Source: Megaustenia siamemsis (taxonomy: Eukaryota; Mollusca; Gastropoda; Stylommatophora; Ariophantidae). Taken from it: 64,000 bases of DNA. Made by a program: the position numbers and the translations under genes. The notes below the pieces were generated by a model. The model was not told the DNA's origin and did not search any database. It saw nothing but the letters and a program-made list of their open reading frames with translations. The first letter of the stretch is position 1; the number at the start of each line of letters is the position of its first letter. Positions 1 through 10,136 of this stretch are shown here, one piece after another. The stretch is taken from NCBI GenBank assembly GCA_032433765.1, contig JAVIAB010000008.1, forward strand, positions 44,003,097 to 44,067,096, read 5' to 3'.

Positions 1-2253
1 ATCTTCTTCTTTTTTTTCATCTTCTTCTTCGTTCGCTTTTTCTACTTTGTTCGCCGCAGCTACGAAGTGTCTTATTAAATATGGTTTTATTACGTTTAGA
101 TCATACTTTCCAGAGTTGAATCCTATAACGGGGAGCTCTCTTAAGTATGACTTGAGTTTCCCTATGAGGTTACTACAGTCACCCATGTCTTTTAAACTGT
201 CAAAAACGTGTTTGAAACTGGCGCGTGAGATTCTATACGCCCGTTTCGCTAATGTCTCTAGATAATCTAGCATTTTACTTGTTAATTTTTGGGAATCGCC
301 CTCGCTTATAAAGCATACCGGTTTCTCATATCCAGGAATATTACTGGCTACGGCACACGACATTGGAATATGCCTGGCTACATATTCAGTCACACAATTA
401 CCTCCATCTGTCGTCGGTACATTGCTAAAGTAACATTCGTAATCGTATGTTGCTCTGTATGGATAGACGTAATTATTAGGAACCTCTATACCCCGATTAG
501 ATATCGTTTCGAATATAGATTCCTGGTTCCTAAAAACCCGTCCTACATACTTGTCTTTTCGCTTATCCCCGGTGCATGTCTTCTCGTGTCTATCCATAAG
601 CCAACATTCTTTCCACAATTTTCCACATTTAGGACGAGAAAAATCCCGGGCCGCCTTATCTATATCCGCTATATACATAAAATGTTCCTCGTAAAATAGA
701 ACTCGTAAGGTGTCGCTATAACTCGTACTACCTCTTAACATTGGGGATAGGGCTTGGTCATTGTCAAAAGCGAAGACGTCTACGTTAATACCGAAACACT
801 TCTCTAGTGAAAGTATCTGAGATAGCGCTACACCGGGAACTCGCCGTCTATATCTAACCCCTGATGGTCTTGCCACTGTTTCAGGAGATCGCTAGTGGGT
901 CTGTGTAAATTACTGAGATTAGCGCCCTAAATAACGCTACGCATCTAAAGAAACAGAGATTATCAGTATAGGCTGACCCGTGTATGCTATGTTGTCATGT
1001 ATAAATGGATTTAATGTTTGTAATATGTTGTGGGAGCTCAGTTGTTAGACAGCCAATAGGATATTCTACATAATGAAAAAAGATAGAAAGTTGTAGATGG
1101 GATGGCTTCAATTGCAAATTTACTGTTAGGTCTGTTATGATTTGCGTGATTTAAAGGGTCGCTATCTTGTAGTTGTGAAAGGAACTTATCAAAATCTGCT
1201 CTGTTATTGATAACCATTGGAGTTTGGAGTAGACAACTATTATTGATAGTACTACGGAACCAACGAAGGTCATTGTTCTCTTTATTCCTCAGGACGAAAT
1301 TGTGAGAATAATTTATTTTAAATATACGTGTTTGGTTGTTAAAGATGGGAGTGAGAAGACTGGACCAGTTCGGAGATAGCGGTGAATTTGGTTTGTGAAA
1401 CACAGTGCGCACCTAGAGATGTCTATTGTCATTCTATGGACCTTATCGCCGGCCAATTGTCGACGTAGACAAGTCTAACATCTGCCGGTAGACTAGCTAA
1501 ACTGTCTAATTCGAGAACCGTCCGCGCTTTCTTGTGTTGTCTCTCTGTCGGTTGTACATTATTCCCCTTCCTCTTATTTGTTGGTTCAGCTGATGACTTT
1601 GAACATGCCCTCGGTGTTGAAGCTGATGAGGCGGAGGAGGTTGATGGTGATGAGGTGGTGAGTGTTGATGCTGATGAGGAGAAGGTGGTTGATGCTGATG
1701 CGGTTGATGGTTGTGTCGAGGACACAACATATGATGAGCCATGCTTAGTAGCAACGTGGTTATTCAAACTGGCACGTCTGGTATATGTGCACACACACAG
1801 CCGGCACGGGTAGCGGTGAGTGGAATGTACACCATCAATATGCCTATCTCTACTGCTGCGATTAGTGAATTGACGACCACACTCGTTGCACAAATTATCA
1901 GCTTTAGAGGAACTGTGACTGGTATTAAAGGAGACGTCCTCTAATCGGGGTAGCACAGTAACATTATCTTCCATAAAAGGTAACTCTATTATAGAGTCTG
2001 TAGATGGTGATAGTTTGTGAACTATCGAGGCTGTATCAGATGAGAGTGAGTGTTTACTGGCAACATGTCTCGTCAAGTTGAGCCCTCTTGTATAGACACG
2101 CCCGCAGATATGGCATTTATAACGTTGTCTCCCGTGTGCTGTATTTACATGACGCTGTAAATTGTACTGCCTTGAAAAAACTCTGTCACAGCTGTCACAT
2201 TTATAATAGATTCGATCTTTCAACTCAGCTGATGCTTGGCTACCTGACGACAT
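1..2253 (-). pseudogene. Protein-primed-type DNA polymerase B with N-terminal C2H2 zinc fingers, N-terminal part only, frameshifted
   Basis: This would be the replicative family B polymerase of the element. The first open stretch (2253-1429) starts with ATG and encodes two pairs of C2H2 fingers (about residues 17-66 and 121-170), a Ser/Thr-rich segment and basic clusters such as NKRKG and QHKKAR. A second open stretch (1412-1038) matches the conserved N-terminal domain of Polinton/adintovirus polymerases, with a FVLRN...RWF pattern and RPNSKF. Around 1025-895 the reading frame shifts at least twice (CFFRC is readable). From about 891 to base 1 a long open frame contains a Cys-His cluster (KCGKLW...C...H...C), YDYEC (exonuclease motif I-like) and FNSGKYDLN, ending in an acidic linker at the window edge. 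The exonuclease and polymerase domains continue outside. Family recognition is from memory of these motifs; the zinc-finger part could instead be a separate gene. Confidence 0.8.
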
Positions 2254-2557
2254 CTATCGGATGAAATAAACAAATAATAAACCCTATGTTTAGGAGACAT
2301 ATAATAAAATTAATAATATAGTAACAAACGACTAGCTATGTTTCGAATATAAACAGAATTAATACCAAACAATATTACTTATATGAGACGTTGAAAAAAA
2401 ACAACATTAAACTATACCTCTGTCGCGAGGAATCAGAACTACGTCCCTGTTGGTGACTGAGAGCAGTCTACAGTTGGATAATTAAAATAATAATAATAAT
2501 ATTAATAATAATAATAATAAATAGAGTAGAACTAACGTCTCTGCTAACAGTCACAAC
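2254..2557. promoter_or_regulatory. Divergent intergenic spacer between PolB and Bcl-2-like genes, AT-rich
   Basis: This 304-bp spacer separates two genes that read away from each other, so both promoters should lie in it. It is AT-rich and contains a (TAA)n-like run at 2481-2523 about 35 bp before the ATG at 2558. No clear canonical TATA box can be assigned. The regulatory role is an inference from position only. Confidence 0.35.
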
Positions 2558-3037
2558 ATGACTCTCTGTGAGGTTAGAATGAACCAGAGTACTCATAAAT
2601 CGGATGATAGTGAAATAGAAAAATCTTTGCTACTAGTTAAAATCGAGTGCAGAAATGCTGGTATGGGGCTACTGTGTACTTATAATTCCACATACAGATT
2701 GAGTGAAAATACAAAAAAAAAAATGAGCAAATTAACAAAAATGGTATTGCAGAAACACAAGGTCTTATTTTCTGTACTACTAAATAACATCGAGGATGGT
2801 GGTATACCATTTAGCGATCGCGTGAATCAAATATTATTGAATACTCACTTCAACAGGGGTCGGATTCTTACAATTTACGCGCTCGGTCAGAGTTTAGTTC
2901 AGAGTCGTGTAAATAGATTGTACAATTATGATATCAATGTTATCGACTATGAAGAAATGTTAGCTAGCTCGATATCGGAGTGCATTGCTGTCAAAATATG
3001 CTCCTGGTCCAGTGTCAGGGCGTTGGCTACAGTTTGA
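2558..3037 (+). CDS. Bcl-2-like protein (predicted apoptosis regulator), 159 aa
   Basis: The reading frame is intact although most neighbouring element genes are broken. The central part fits the Bcl-2 fold: a helix around KHKVLFSVLL (residues about 68-77), then FSDRVNQILLNTHFNRGRIL (about 87-106), which aligns with the BH1 pattern F..v..elf.dGvNWGRiv; the NRGRI core replaces NWGRI. It is followed by TIYALGQSLVQ, matching the helix after BH1. A short KICSW segment near the C-terminus may be a reduced BH2. No C-terminal membrane anchor is visible. Bcl-2 homologues in viruses block host-cell apoptosis. It is the only plus-strand gene between PolB and the capsid genes. The fold assignment comes from motif alignment by eye and needs a profile or structure test. 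Confidence 0.6.
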   Translation: MTLCEVRMNQSTHKSDDSEIEKSLLLVKIECRNAGMGLLCTYNSTYRLSENTKKKMSKLTKMVLQKHKVLFSVLLNNIEDGGIPFSDRVNQILLNTHFNRGRILTIYALGQSLVQSRVNRLYNYDINVIDYEEMLASSISECIAVKICSWSSVRALATV

Positions 3038-3221
3038 AGGTACCTACAAAGAGAACACATCAGTGTGCGAAATAATTCATCAAAGCCTGGCAGCGTTGGT
3101 CTGATAACACAGATGAGACGCAGACGCTTACACTATATATCTATGTGAACCAGTGCACTGAGTACGAGAATTAGTCATGCCTATATGTACAACTATCTAG
3201 TAAAGAAGTTATATATATATA
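3038..3221. other. Non-coding junction between Bcl-2-like gene and pVI/pX remnant
   Basis: No open frame or known motif was found. The stretch ends in an ATATATATATA run directly at the point where homology to the pVI/pX-like gene stops, which suggests a deletion or rearrangement breakpoint. The missing capsid and protease genes of this element may have been lost here. Confidence 0.4.
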
Positions 3222-3506
3222 ACCGGATTCCTTAGCTCTTTCTTTAAATGTCTCTCCAATGTTTATTCCCGCCAAGGCGTCTTGCGCAATTTGTAGTACC
3301 GTATCAACACCTTCTCTGAGTAAGGCCTTACCACCGGTTTTTAGCCACGGTAAAATTGCTCTTCTGATGCCTCCAAAAAAACTACCGATACTGCGCCCTC
3401 GCTGACTCCTAACTCAGACAAATACCGGGAAACCGTGGCCGGCTTGATTATAGAAACACTCTTCGTACAACTTAGCATTTCGATGAAGCGGAGTGTGTCT
3501 CACCAT
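3222..3506 (-). pseudogene. pVI/pX-like minor virion protein remnant
   Basis: Reading the minus strand from ATG at 3506 gives a close relative of the 164-aa protein at 17029-17523: the N-terminal LHR...LYE...QAG segment, one in-frame TGA, then the glycine-rich IGSFFGG segment and ILPWLKTGGKALLREG. Homology ends at ERAKESG, with the basic C-terminal half missing. The start ATG overlaps the TAA stop of the upstream penton-like gene by one base (TAATG), exactly as in the intact element. The protein is expected to be an internal virion component, by analogy with adenovirus pVI/pX. Confidence 0.75.
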
Positions 3507-4280
3507 TATTCCAGTTCGAAGTGCTTCCGCGCTCTGAAATGTAACGTCAGTACCGACGTTCTGGTTGTAAATGGGATCGCAACTTCCCTGTCGTTAGTTA
3601 AAAGAATTTCTAACCTGTTGAAGGAGAACCTTCTCAGGGGGACATAATGCGGTTTGTCGTAGATGCAAAATATGGATGTGATGATTTTCTCCAAAATAGG
3701 AACTGTCCTCAGTATGGTACCAGGACATCTCCGACCACTCTGGGTGATACGAGATCGCAATAGACGTACACTTTTATAGTTTACGCTTCCAAATGTATTT
3801 CTTTCTCGCTGTGAGGGCCACGTTAGCGTCTGTCACGTGATTCGATGGGAAGCTTAAGATATTTTTCAATCCATCGCTTATGGTAACCGAGGCCCCTTGT
3901 TCAACGACTTTAAAGGTGGCATTATTTTCATTTATTTTATTTAAAAATCTCATATTGACTCCGGGTGTTTTTTCCAATATGAGTTTATTTAAAACATCGA
4001 TAAAACTTTCTGCTGTCTTGTATAACCCCGGCGCCAGTTCCATTGTTAATGCTGTGTTATCAGAGGTTTTGCCTCCGTTGCTCGAGGTTTCGTAACGGAT
4101 CCAGATATCGCCGGGTAAGACGCTGAAATAAGTGTTTGGAAATTGTATCTCGACCAAACCGACTTTGTAGTTTGCATTCAGTTCGATAGTTTGAGGGAGT
4201 TTGCCGAAGAATTTCCCCGAACTATTTTCAGGATAAATTTGCATCGACGCGTTGCTGGGGGCTGTGATGTAAAAACTCAT
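3506..4280 (-). pseudogene. Penton-like (single jelly-roll) capsid protein remnant
   Basis: The N-terminal part is open from ATG at 4280 to 3774 and starts MSFYITAPSNASM, matching the gene at 16232-17029, including the KLPQTIEL and LVEIQFP segments and the conserved VTISD.LKN motif. The frame then breaks, and the C-terminal part (IYDKPHYVPL...FSF...EILL...GTSVLT-like) continues in another frame at 3760-3506. The total length (775 bp) is close to the 798 bp of the intact gene, so frameshifts rather than large deletions disabled it. In the capsid such a protein would form the pentameric vertices; this role is inferred from family and gene context. Confidence 0.75.
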
Positions 4281-4285
4281 CTTCT

Positions 4286-4453
4286 CTAACGACGTGTCTC
4301 GAGTTTGGGGTTAGGCAGCATGCATCCCACACAACTACTCAGGATCCAAATTTTTCCGTCCTGACACTCCCCGTTTCTACCCGTCAGATTAAATAAAGCC
4401 ACGCCGATGACGGCATATATAATGATCATTTGGCAGATAAAAACGATTTCCAT
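4286..4453 (-). CDS. Small membrane protein, 55 aa, conserved in the intact element
   Basis: ATG at 4453 opens a 55-codon frame encoding one strong membrane segment (EIVFICQMIIIYAVIGVALF) followed by FNLTG, a short polar stretch, a second weakly hydrophobic stretch and the C-terminus MLPNPKLETRR. It aligns along its full length with the C-terminal half of the 102-aa protein at 15906-16214 (VFICQVVVIY, LFNLT, LPNPNLERRR). It lies between integrase and penton-like genes, 5 bp before the latter. The frame is uninterrupted in an otherwise ruined gene block. Function is unknown; a viroporin-like or virion-membrane role is only a guess. Confidence 0.65.
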   Translation of the reverse strand: MEIVFICQMIIIYAVIGVALFNLTGRNGECQDGKIWILSSCVGCMLPNPKLETRR

Positions 4454-4629
4454 TGGCGGAAGCAGTTTACCGAAAACAGGCCAGAGTGATGTTCAGCTAT
4501 CGTGACTGGTCCCTTCGTCGTTCTTCTTTTCTTCTCTTTCAACTACCGTACTCAGAAAGATTTGCACGTGTTTCTCCGCCTCCATTTCGCCAGTCTCTGT
4601 ATCTGGATACTTGGTCGCTCAAAATTCAA

Positions 4630-5682
4630 CTGTTGAATTATGAGTTGTAACCGTACCACTTGACTAAGTACTCTTTTTCTCCACCAACTTTCCTCTCTTC
4701 TAAGATGCTTTGTTTTCAACACACCTGTTTATCGCCGACTTTCTGAAGCCCTTCTGTATAAAACGAATTCATCTCTTCACAAGAATCATTTTTCACAACG
4801 TAGATAACCAGGTTAGTGTTTTTGTTTACACGACTGATTGTAAACAATTCTTCTGTCCACGCTGGTGTATACCCCTTTTTGAAATTAGCTCTGACTTGAG
4901 CTATCCAAACTCGGTCACCTTCTTTATAACGTTTATTGATCGCCACTGAATGCCTATTGTCTCTCCCTGACAGAGACAGCTTATTATACAAAGTATTCCA
5001 GACTTGTTCTTGATTGGCCAAGTTAGTATGGACCGGTGCCATTTTAATGCTCCTTTGATACGAATTATTGTAGTTTCGGAGTAGGGCGGATAACGCATCC
5101 ACATATCTCAATTTGTTCGTTTTCGTAACAAATTTCCACATTTTCTCTTTTAACGTGCGGTTAAATCGCTTCAAGACTACTGCCTTTATATCCTCGTTCT
5201 CCGTAGTGAAGAAATGAACTCCATTTTCTTTGAGAAACTTTAGGAAAGTTTTGTTGACGAATTCTTATCCTTTGTCCGTCTGAAGATTTATCGGTTTGCG
5301 CTCGGCAAATATTTCGCTCACTGCCTCCACTAGATTTTTTTTGCCGTTTTCGACCGTATCGGAACTGATCACGCATACTTCAAAAAATATCGATACACAT
5401 AACGAGATACGAGTACGCATCGTTGTATCTTGTTAATTGTCTCAGATCGATCAGATCAGCCTGGAACTGATGATTCATACCACCCACGATGATGGGTCGT
5501 CTCTTAAATTTTCTAACAACGGTTTTGTGTAGAGTATAAGCATCTTGTCTACTCAGCCATTCTTTAATTTTTGCAGAGCTTAGTTTTGCACTACGCTGTA
5601 AACCATCCACACCCCCGTAGACACCAGGTCGTTTCGGATTGTAGTAACGGCTTCTTAACATCTTATCTACTCCTTTGGCCAT
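4630..5682 (-). pseudogene. Retroviral-type (DDE) integrase remnant
   Basis: Three frame pieces (5682-5380, about 5376-5161, 5174-4716) together cover the integrase of the intact element at 14833-15903. Visible parts are the N-terminal RSRYYNPKRPGVYGG-like segment, FQADLIDLR with the first catalytic Asp, the KRFNRTLKEKMW region after the catalytic Glu, the YNNSYQRSIKMAP segment, and a chromodomain-like EYLVKW..GY near 4660 that is interrupted by stops. Its start ATG (5682) overlaps the preceding gene by 16 bp; the intact element has a 25-bp overlap at the same place. It would have inserted the element into the host genome. Confidence 0.85.
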
Positions 5683-6129
5683 GCCTCCCAGTTTGGTTTT
5701 GGAATCTTACTTTTTCTTCTTTTCTTGAGTCTGTACGTGCCCACAACTTTTCTATTAACGACGACTTTTGTTTTCGGCCTAGGCGTGCTTGGCGCTGACT
5801 GAGGTTTTTTCGTCGACTATATCTTTAAGTACCGCGGTTGGTGATGGTGTTGTAATCGAGTCGGGGGATGGTGGTGCCTTTTTAATGTCCACTACGCCTA
5901 GAGGTTTATGTCTGTACTGATCAAGACGTTTCAGATACCGTTGCAATGTCTGCTGATACTGTCTGGCTTTGTCGCGTTGTAACATGCCCTCTCTTTCCAG
6001 GACTCGTTGTGTTTGCGTATCCAGATCTCCCAAGCTGTATTTTAATGACTCGGGTGGCGTATACGAAGCCTGCTGGTGATTTACAGACTCTAGCAGTCGA
6101 GGATCGATCAAAATCATTTTCTTGGCCAT
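5667..6129 (-). pseudogene. Conserved Polinton-type protein with IDPR motif, frameshifted near C-terminus
   Basis: The open part (6129-5779) begins MAKKMILIDPRLLES and aligns with the 154-aa protein at 14393-14857, including the LDTQTQRVLERE helix and the KARQYQQTLQRYL helix. The frame shifts near 5790; in another frame the basic C-terminal tail (TYRLKKRRKS...PNWEAW) continues to a stop at 5667-5669, inside the integrase start. Proteins with this N-terminus recur in animal Polinton-like elements. Function is unknown; a virion or scaffold role is possible. Confidence 0.75.
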
Positions 6130-6132
6130 CGT

Positions 6133-6456
6133 TCATACGCCCAGGATACCACTCAGGATACCCAGAACCGGTTTAATCAAAGCACCGATAAAGCCACCCT
6201 TTTGCAGAATCTGTTTTCTCTTTTTCACGGTCGTCTTTTTTCGAGCGAGAATCCTCAGGTCGTGTTTATGGCGCTGCAATCGTCTCTACTGAGCCTGCGT
6301 GAGCCAAACGTTACCTTTTAACACGTTGTGACAGCATTCGCACAGAGTTCTTATGAGAACAGGAGATGCTGTTTTCGTCACGGCCTTTACCGCTGGTGGT
6401 TTAGGCCATCACAGAAAACGCAACATCTCGTCGTGTCTTTTCACCGACTCGCCCAT
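6133..6456 (-). pseudogene. Small basic virion-core-like protein, two in-frame stops
   Basis: From ATG at 6456 the minus strand encodes a relative of the 108-aa protein at 14064-14390: RHDEML, a LCECCHNVLKGN segment, a basic helix and the C-terminal KGGFIGALIKPVLGILSG. Two in-frame TAG/TGA codons, after RFL and after TQAQ, break it. It sits 3 bp from the next gene and 5 bp from the ATPase, as tightly packed as in the intact element. Confidence 0.7.
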
Positions 6457-6461
6457 GTTCC

Positions 6462-7072
6462 TTACTTTGGGACGTAGACAACCTGATGTTCTTTAGGAAA
6501 AATATTGGTGCGCAGCCGTAGATGATCTGGTGTCTCTTGTCGAAGGTCAAATAATAAATACCCCTGTAGAGCCGATGTCGCTTCTTTAAAACTTTCTTGC
6601 ACGTACGACACGCGACCCGGGTACATTTGTTTGGCCAGATTCGTAATCTGAGATCCGTCTCTTGGGTTTTTAAACAGAACTATGTAATGACTGTTGAGAC
6701 TTATCGTCCGCTGTTCCTTGTATTTGCTAAAGAGATTCTGTACTATATACACGACGCTTATATTTCTTTGATGACTTCCCTTGGTAAATACTTTTGTGAC
6801 CCTATCGTCAGTTTCGTCCACCAGATCGTCTATGACCACCAGACGTGTCCTATCTCCTCGCCATTGCTCTATGTCGGGTAGCCCTTCATTAAACTGAACA
6901 CCCTTCATCGTTTTGTACATCGTTTGCCACTCGCAATAACAGTAAATTATTTCCTCAGGCGCGGGTCTGACCATTTCTGACACGTGTTCGAGAAATCTCC
7001 TAACACACTTTTTCCGCATCCAGTCGGCCCTGCAACTAACGCTGTAAGCGGATGATTCCACCGGGGGTCCAT
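6462..7072 (-). pseudogene. FtsK/HerA-type packaging ATPase, frameshifted after Walker A
   Basis: From ATG at 7072 the frame gives MDPRWNHP and Walker A GPTGCGKS, then a shift of one base moves the rest into the frame 7061-6462. The remainder contains Walker B (RLVVIDDLVDE), GSHQRNISVVYIVQNLF (sensor-like NQ region) and the C-terminal FKNPRDGSQ and YVPK end. It resembles the A32-like DNA-packaging ATPases of Polintons, adintoviruses and nucleocytoplasmic large DNA viruses, and would pump the genome into the capsid. The divergent gene at 7176 starts about 100 bp away. Confidence 0.85.
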
Positions 7073-7097
7073 ACCTACGACTGTCGTGGTGTAGATG

Positions 7098-7105
7098 TAT
7101 ATAAG
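7098..7105 (+). promoter_or_regulatory. TATA-like box upstream of small Cys protein gene
   Basis: The sequence TATATAAG lies 70 bp before the ATG at 7176. Because a TATA-like box sits here, the in-frame upstream ATG at 7095 is unlikely to be the start. Position and sequence are seen; function is inferred. Confidence 0.45.
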
Positions 7106-7175
7106 ATATTTTATATCTTATATCGCTCTTATCATCACTACTATTATTGTTATTATGTATTTTTTTTTTACAAAT

Positions 7176-7430
7176 ATGACATTACGCAAGCAGGTTACCA
7201 AGAAGGTATGGAGAGCCCTTACACACGATATCGGGGTATTTTGCAGCGGGTGCATAGAGGGTCAGCCAAACCAACTAGCACATCGATGTTTAACAGACAC
7301 CTTTGAGGGCCATGTGGATTACCTGCTAGCCGATGTGATAAGACAGACCATATCATACGATGACTTGTTGAACCTGACAATTCACAAGATTCAACGGCGG
7401 GTTCTGCGCTATGATAAACAACGCCGTTAA
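7176..7430 (+). CDS. Small Cys/His-containing protein, 84 aa, element accessory gene
   Basis: An intact frame begins MTLRKQVTKKVWRALTHDIG and contains a C-x2-C...Q-x3-H-x-C pattern (CSGCIEGQPNQLAHRCL, about residues 23-39), then two predicted helices and a basic end. Small proteins with a CxGC...Q..H.CL pattern occur, as far as I recall, in other animal Polinton/adintovirus-like elements; this was not checked. It is divergent from the ATPase gene, the position occupied by the PC4-like gene in the intact element. Starting at 7095 would add a hydrophobic leader, but a TATA-like box lies in that leader. Function is unknown. Confidence 0.5.
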   Translation: MTLRKQVTKKVWRALTHDIGVFCSGCIEGQPNQLAHRCLTDTFEGHVDYLLADVIRQTISYDDLLNLTIHKIQRRVLRYDKQRR

Positions 7431-7650
7431 TAACGCATTACAGAATCCATGTCTATCTCACGTTCCTCAGAGGACACCTTACACCCACTAGATATGTCCG
7501 CTAGTGTGGTACCTACCCCCATGTATTACTCATCTCCTACATCTGAATGTATCAACTTGTCACTGAGGACACTGGCTGATTCCTAACACAGCCCAGTTTA
7601 CGTTCTGAGTAGACACATCCTATCACATTTGGCACAACTCGTCTAATATC

Positions 7651-7730
7651 CCATATACATACATACATATACACATACATACATATACACATAGATACAT
7701 ACATACACATACACACACACACACACACAC
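7651..7730. repeat. (ACATACAT)n/(CA)n microsatellite
   Basis: Imperfect ACATAC units grade into a pure CA run. Seen directly. Confidence 0.9.
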
Positions 7731-8336
7731 TTCTATATATATTGTTGTACTGAAAAGGTGGATAATTAGGGGCGTTAGAAGGAGAGGCTATTAGGGGTAC
7801 AAAAGGTCAAAAGGTGAAGGTGAGAGATAGCCGTAAACATGTAGTAACTCGTGGTCCACGTGAAATGACATGATTAGGTGAGCGTTTCGAAAAACACGAG
7901 GTTTGAAAACGAGACAAAGATTCAGTTAGAGAATTTTAGTTGGTTGAGACAGTCATTATTCGAGAGATGTGCGAGAAGCTGTGCGGACGGACCTGTCACG
8001 TTTGACAACCCGGTACCGAGGACATTATGTTAGTAGGGAAAAGGAACAGAATGTTAGAAATTAGATTTCAATGTAGGAATGACAGTAAGTAAAAGAAACG
8101 TGTGATAGAGATAGAAGAATATTTCATGGACTTAGGAAACTGTGCTAGAAATAGTTGTGATATAATTCAATAATGTGTGTGTAGAGTAGGGAATTAATTA
8201 GAGTTTAGTAGCACAACGAGGACAGTAGTAGGAACTCGTTAGAGTTCATATTGTGCTCAGAGAACTAGGAAGAGCAAGTGTGTTCTTACTAGTATTGGCT
8301 GAATGTAAGCCGTATAAGGAATTTATGAGGAACTGG

Positions 8337-8410
8337 GTATGTTCCATATTCTATGTAGAGACGGTAGAGAGCAGTATGTTCCATATTCTATGTAGAGACG
8401 GTAGAGAGCA
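8337..8410. repeat. 37-bp perfect tandem duplication
   Basis: Two identical 37-bp units, each starting GTATGTTCCATATTC and ending GAGAGCA, at 8337-8373 and 8374-8410. Confidence 0.9.
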
Positions 8411-8518
8411 GGATTGTTCTTACTGGGCTTAGGCTGGATGTAAGCCGCATAGAGAGATTGATGAATTTAGTCGATTCAATGTTGTGTGACAATATTGAGT
8501 ATAGAGACTTAGAGAACA

Positions 8519-8851
8519 GACATTGTTCTAACCATTAGCAGGCTGTGTGTCAGCCATAAAGAGACAGTTGATAAATCCAATAAATTCGACATTGTGTGTC
8601 AATGTTGAATATAGAGACGTTAGAGAGCAGACATTGTTCTAACCATTAGCAGGCTGTGTGTTAGCCATAAAGAGACAGTTGATGAATCCAATAAATTCGA
8701 CATTGTGTGTCAATGTTGAATATAGAGACGTTAGAAAGCAGACATTGTTCTAACCATTAGCAGGCTGTGTGTCAGCCATAAAGAGACAGTTGATGAATCC
8801 AATAAATTCGACATTGTGTGTCAATGTGAAATATAGCGATTTTAGAGAACA
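8519..8851. repeat. 111-bp tandem repeat, three near-identical units plus diverged flanking units
   Basis: Units start at 8519, 8630 and 8741 with GACATTGTTCTAACC, and share an AGGCTGTGTGT(C/T)AGCCA core. More diverged versions of the GGCTG...GTAAGCC core occur at about 8290, 8430 and 8875, so the array once covered about 8280-8950. The core GGCTG...CAGCC is a short inverted repeat. Confidence 0.85.
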
Positions 8852-10136
8852 GGTATTGTTCTGACCATAGGCGGGCTGAATGTAAGCCACAGAGAATATT
8901 ATTTTGATGAACGCAGTAGGTTCAATGAGTTGTGCAGTTAGTGTGGAGTATCGGGTGGCGCTGGGCCACTAATAAATTAACTAATTAGGCATAAGGCGTG
9001 TTTCCCAAAGGAGACACACAAGCCAGTGAGTAGATGTGAATTCTGTACTTGAATAAGTGTAGAACGTATGAGTGAATGACAATAATGTATTTGTCATACC
9101 ATGCCATCGTGGGAAGTGCAGTAAAATAAAGCAACGTATGTCTTGTTCACGAGTGTCACTTCAGTCATTCCTGTTGTCACGTCCATCGTTATAGAGTTGC
9201 TGTATTCTGGCCCCGTGATGAACGGACGGGGGTGTCGCAGGCCATAAATAACACAACGCGAAGTACAAACGTAAATGATTACGGGCCAACGTGATGGGAA
9301 AACAAAGGAATCCTGTCCATCCAGTCCAGTAGAACACCAGGCCGGGCTCAGATCTTTACGAGCCTTGCCACTATTGTAGAGCAAACGTCAGGTTGGGCTC
9401 AGATCTATACGAGCCTTACCTTTGTCAGACGCAATCGGTCTGAACACAGTCACAGAGCAGGGGAGCTTTGTTCAAGCTGAAGGGCGCAATCGGTCCTAAC
9501 GTGTGAGCTCATATGTCTCAGAGTTCAGAGTTCTTTCCCGATCAAGTAACGTGAGGCGATCTTTCGGCGGCTGAGCAAGTGCCGTTGAGAGGTATCAGTG
9601 ATCGAGGTTCAGTACCTCTATCAAGGTTCAGTATCTGATCAACACCTCGCTCGCCTCAAAGAAGCATCCTGATTTCAAGGTTATCTTCTCATAATGGCAA
9701 ATCAGTTCCTTCCCTTTACAGTACTAGTATTTTATTACAGATATACCATGATCTTATGGTTTCTTTTTTACTCGATGTAGCGTTTTGATGTATTAATTGT
9801 TGATATCGTTTGTTCTGGTGTTTGTTACATTAACACACCACATCTACTACCATCGAATACCTCCCATCAAAACCACTTTACATACAACTATCGATCCAGA
9901 TAGGTCAGCTCACACCCTAATCTACACCCTCATTACTAACACATTAACACACTCATTCCATAGACTTTCCCCCCTACCAATTGACAACCTCTTCTCATAT
10001 AAACTACCTACATCATCCAGGGTGGAGCAGTTCCTCTATATAACCATTGTTATTATCAGCTGTGGGTGGAGCACACGTTGGAGTAATGCCTATATACCAT
10101 CTGTACGATGGCTCAAACCCCTACCGTTTATAACAT

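Noticed and set aside
47..699. Plus-strand open frames at 47-265 and 289-699
   Set aside because: They are antisense shadows of the PolB reading frame on the minus strand, which carries recognisable motifs.
1429..2253. Zinc-finger frame as a host transcription factor
   Set aside because: It lies directly before PolB domains on the same strand inside the element; host origin is less likely, though not excluded.
9094..9384. 96-codon minus-strand frame
   Set aside because: No domain, no homologue in the other element, and location in the repeat-rich arm.
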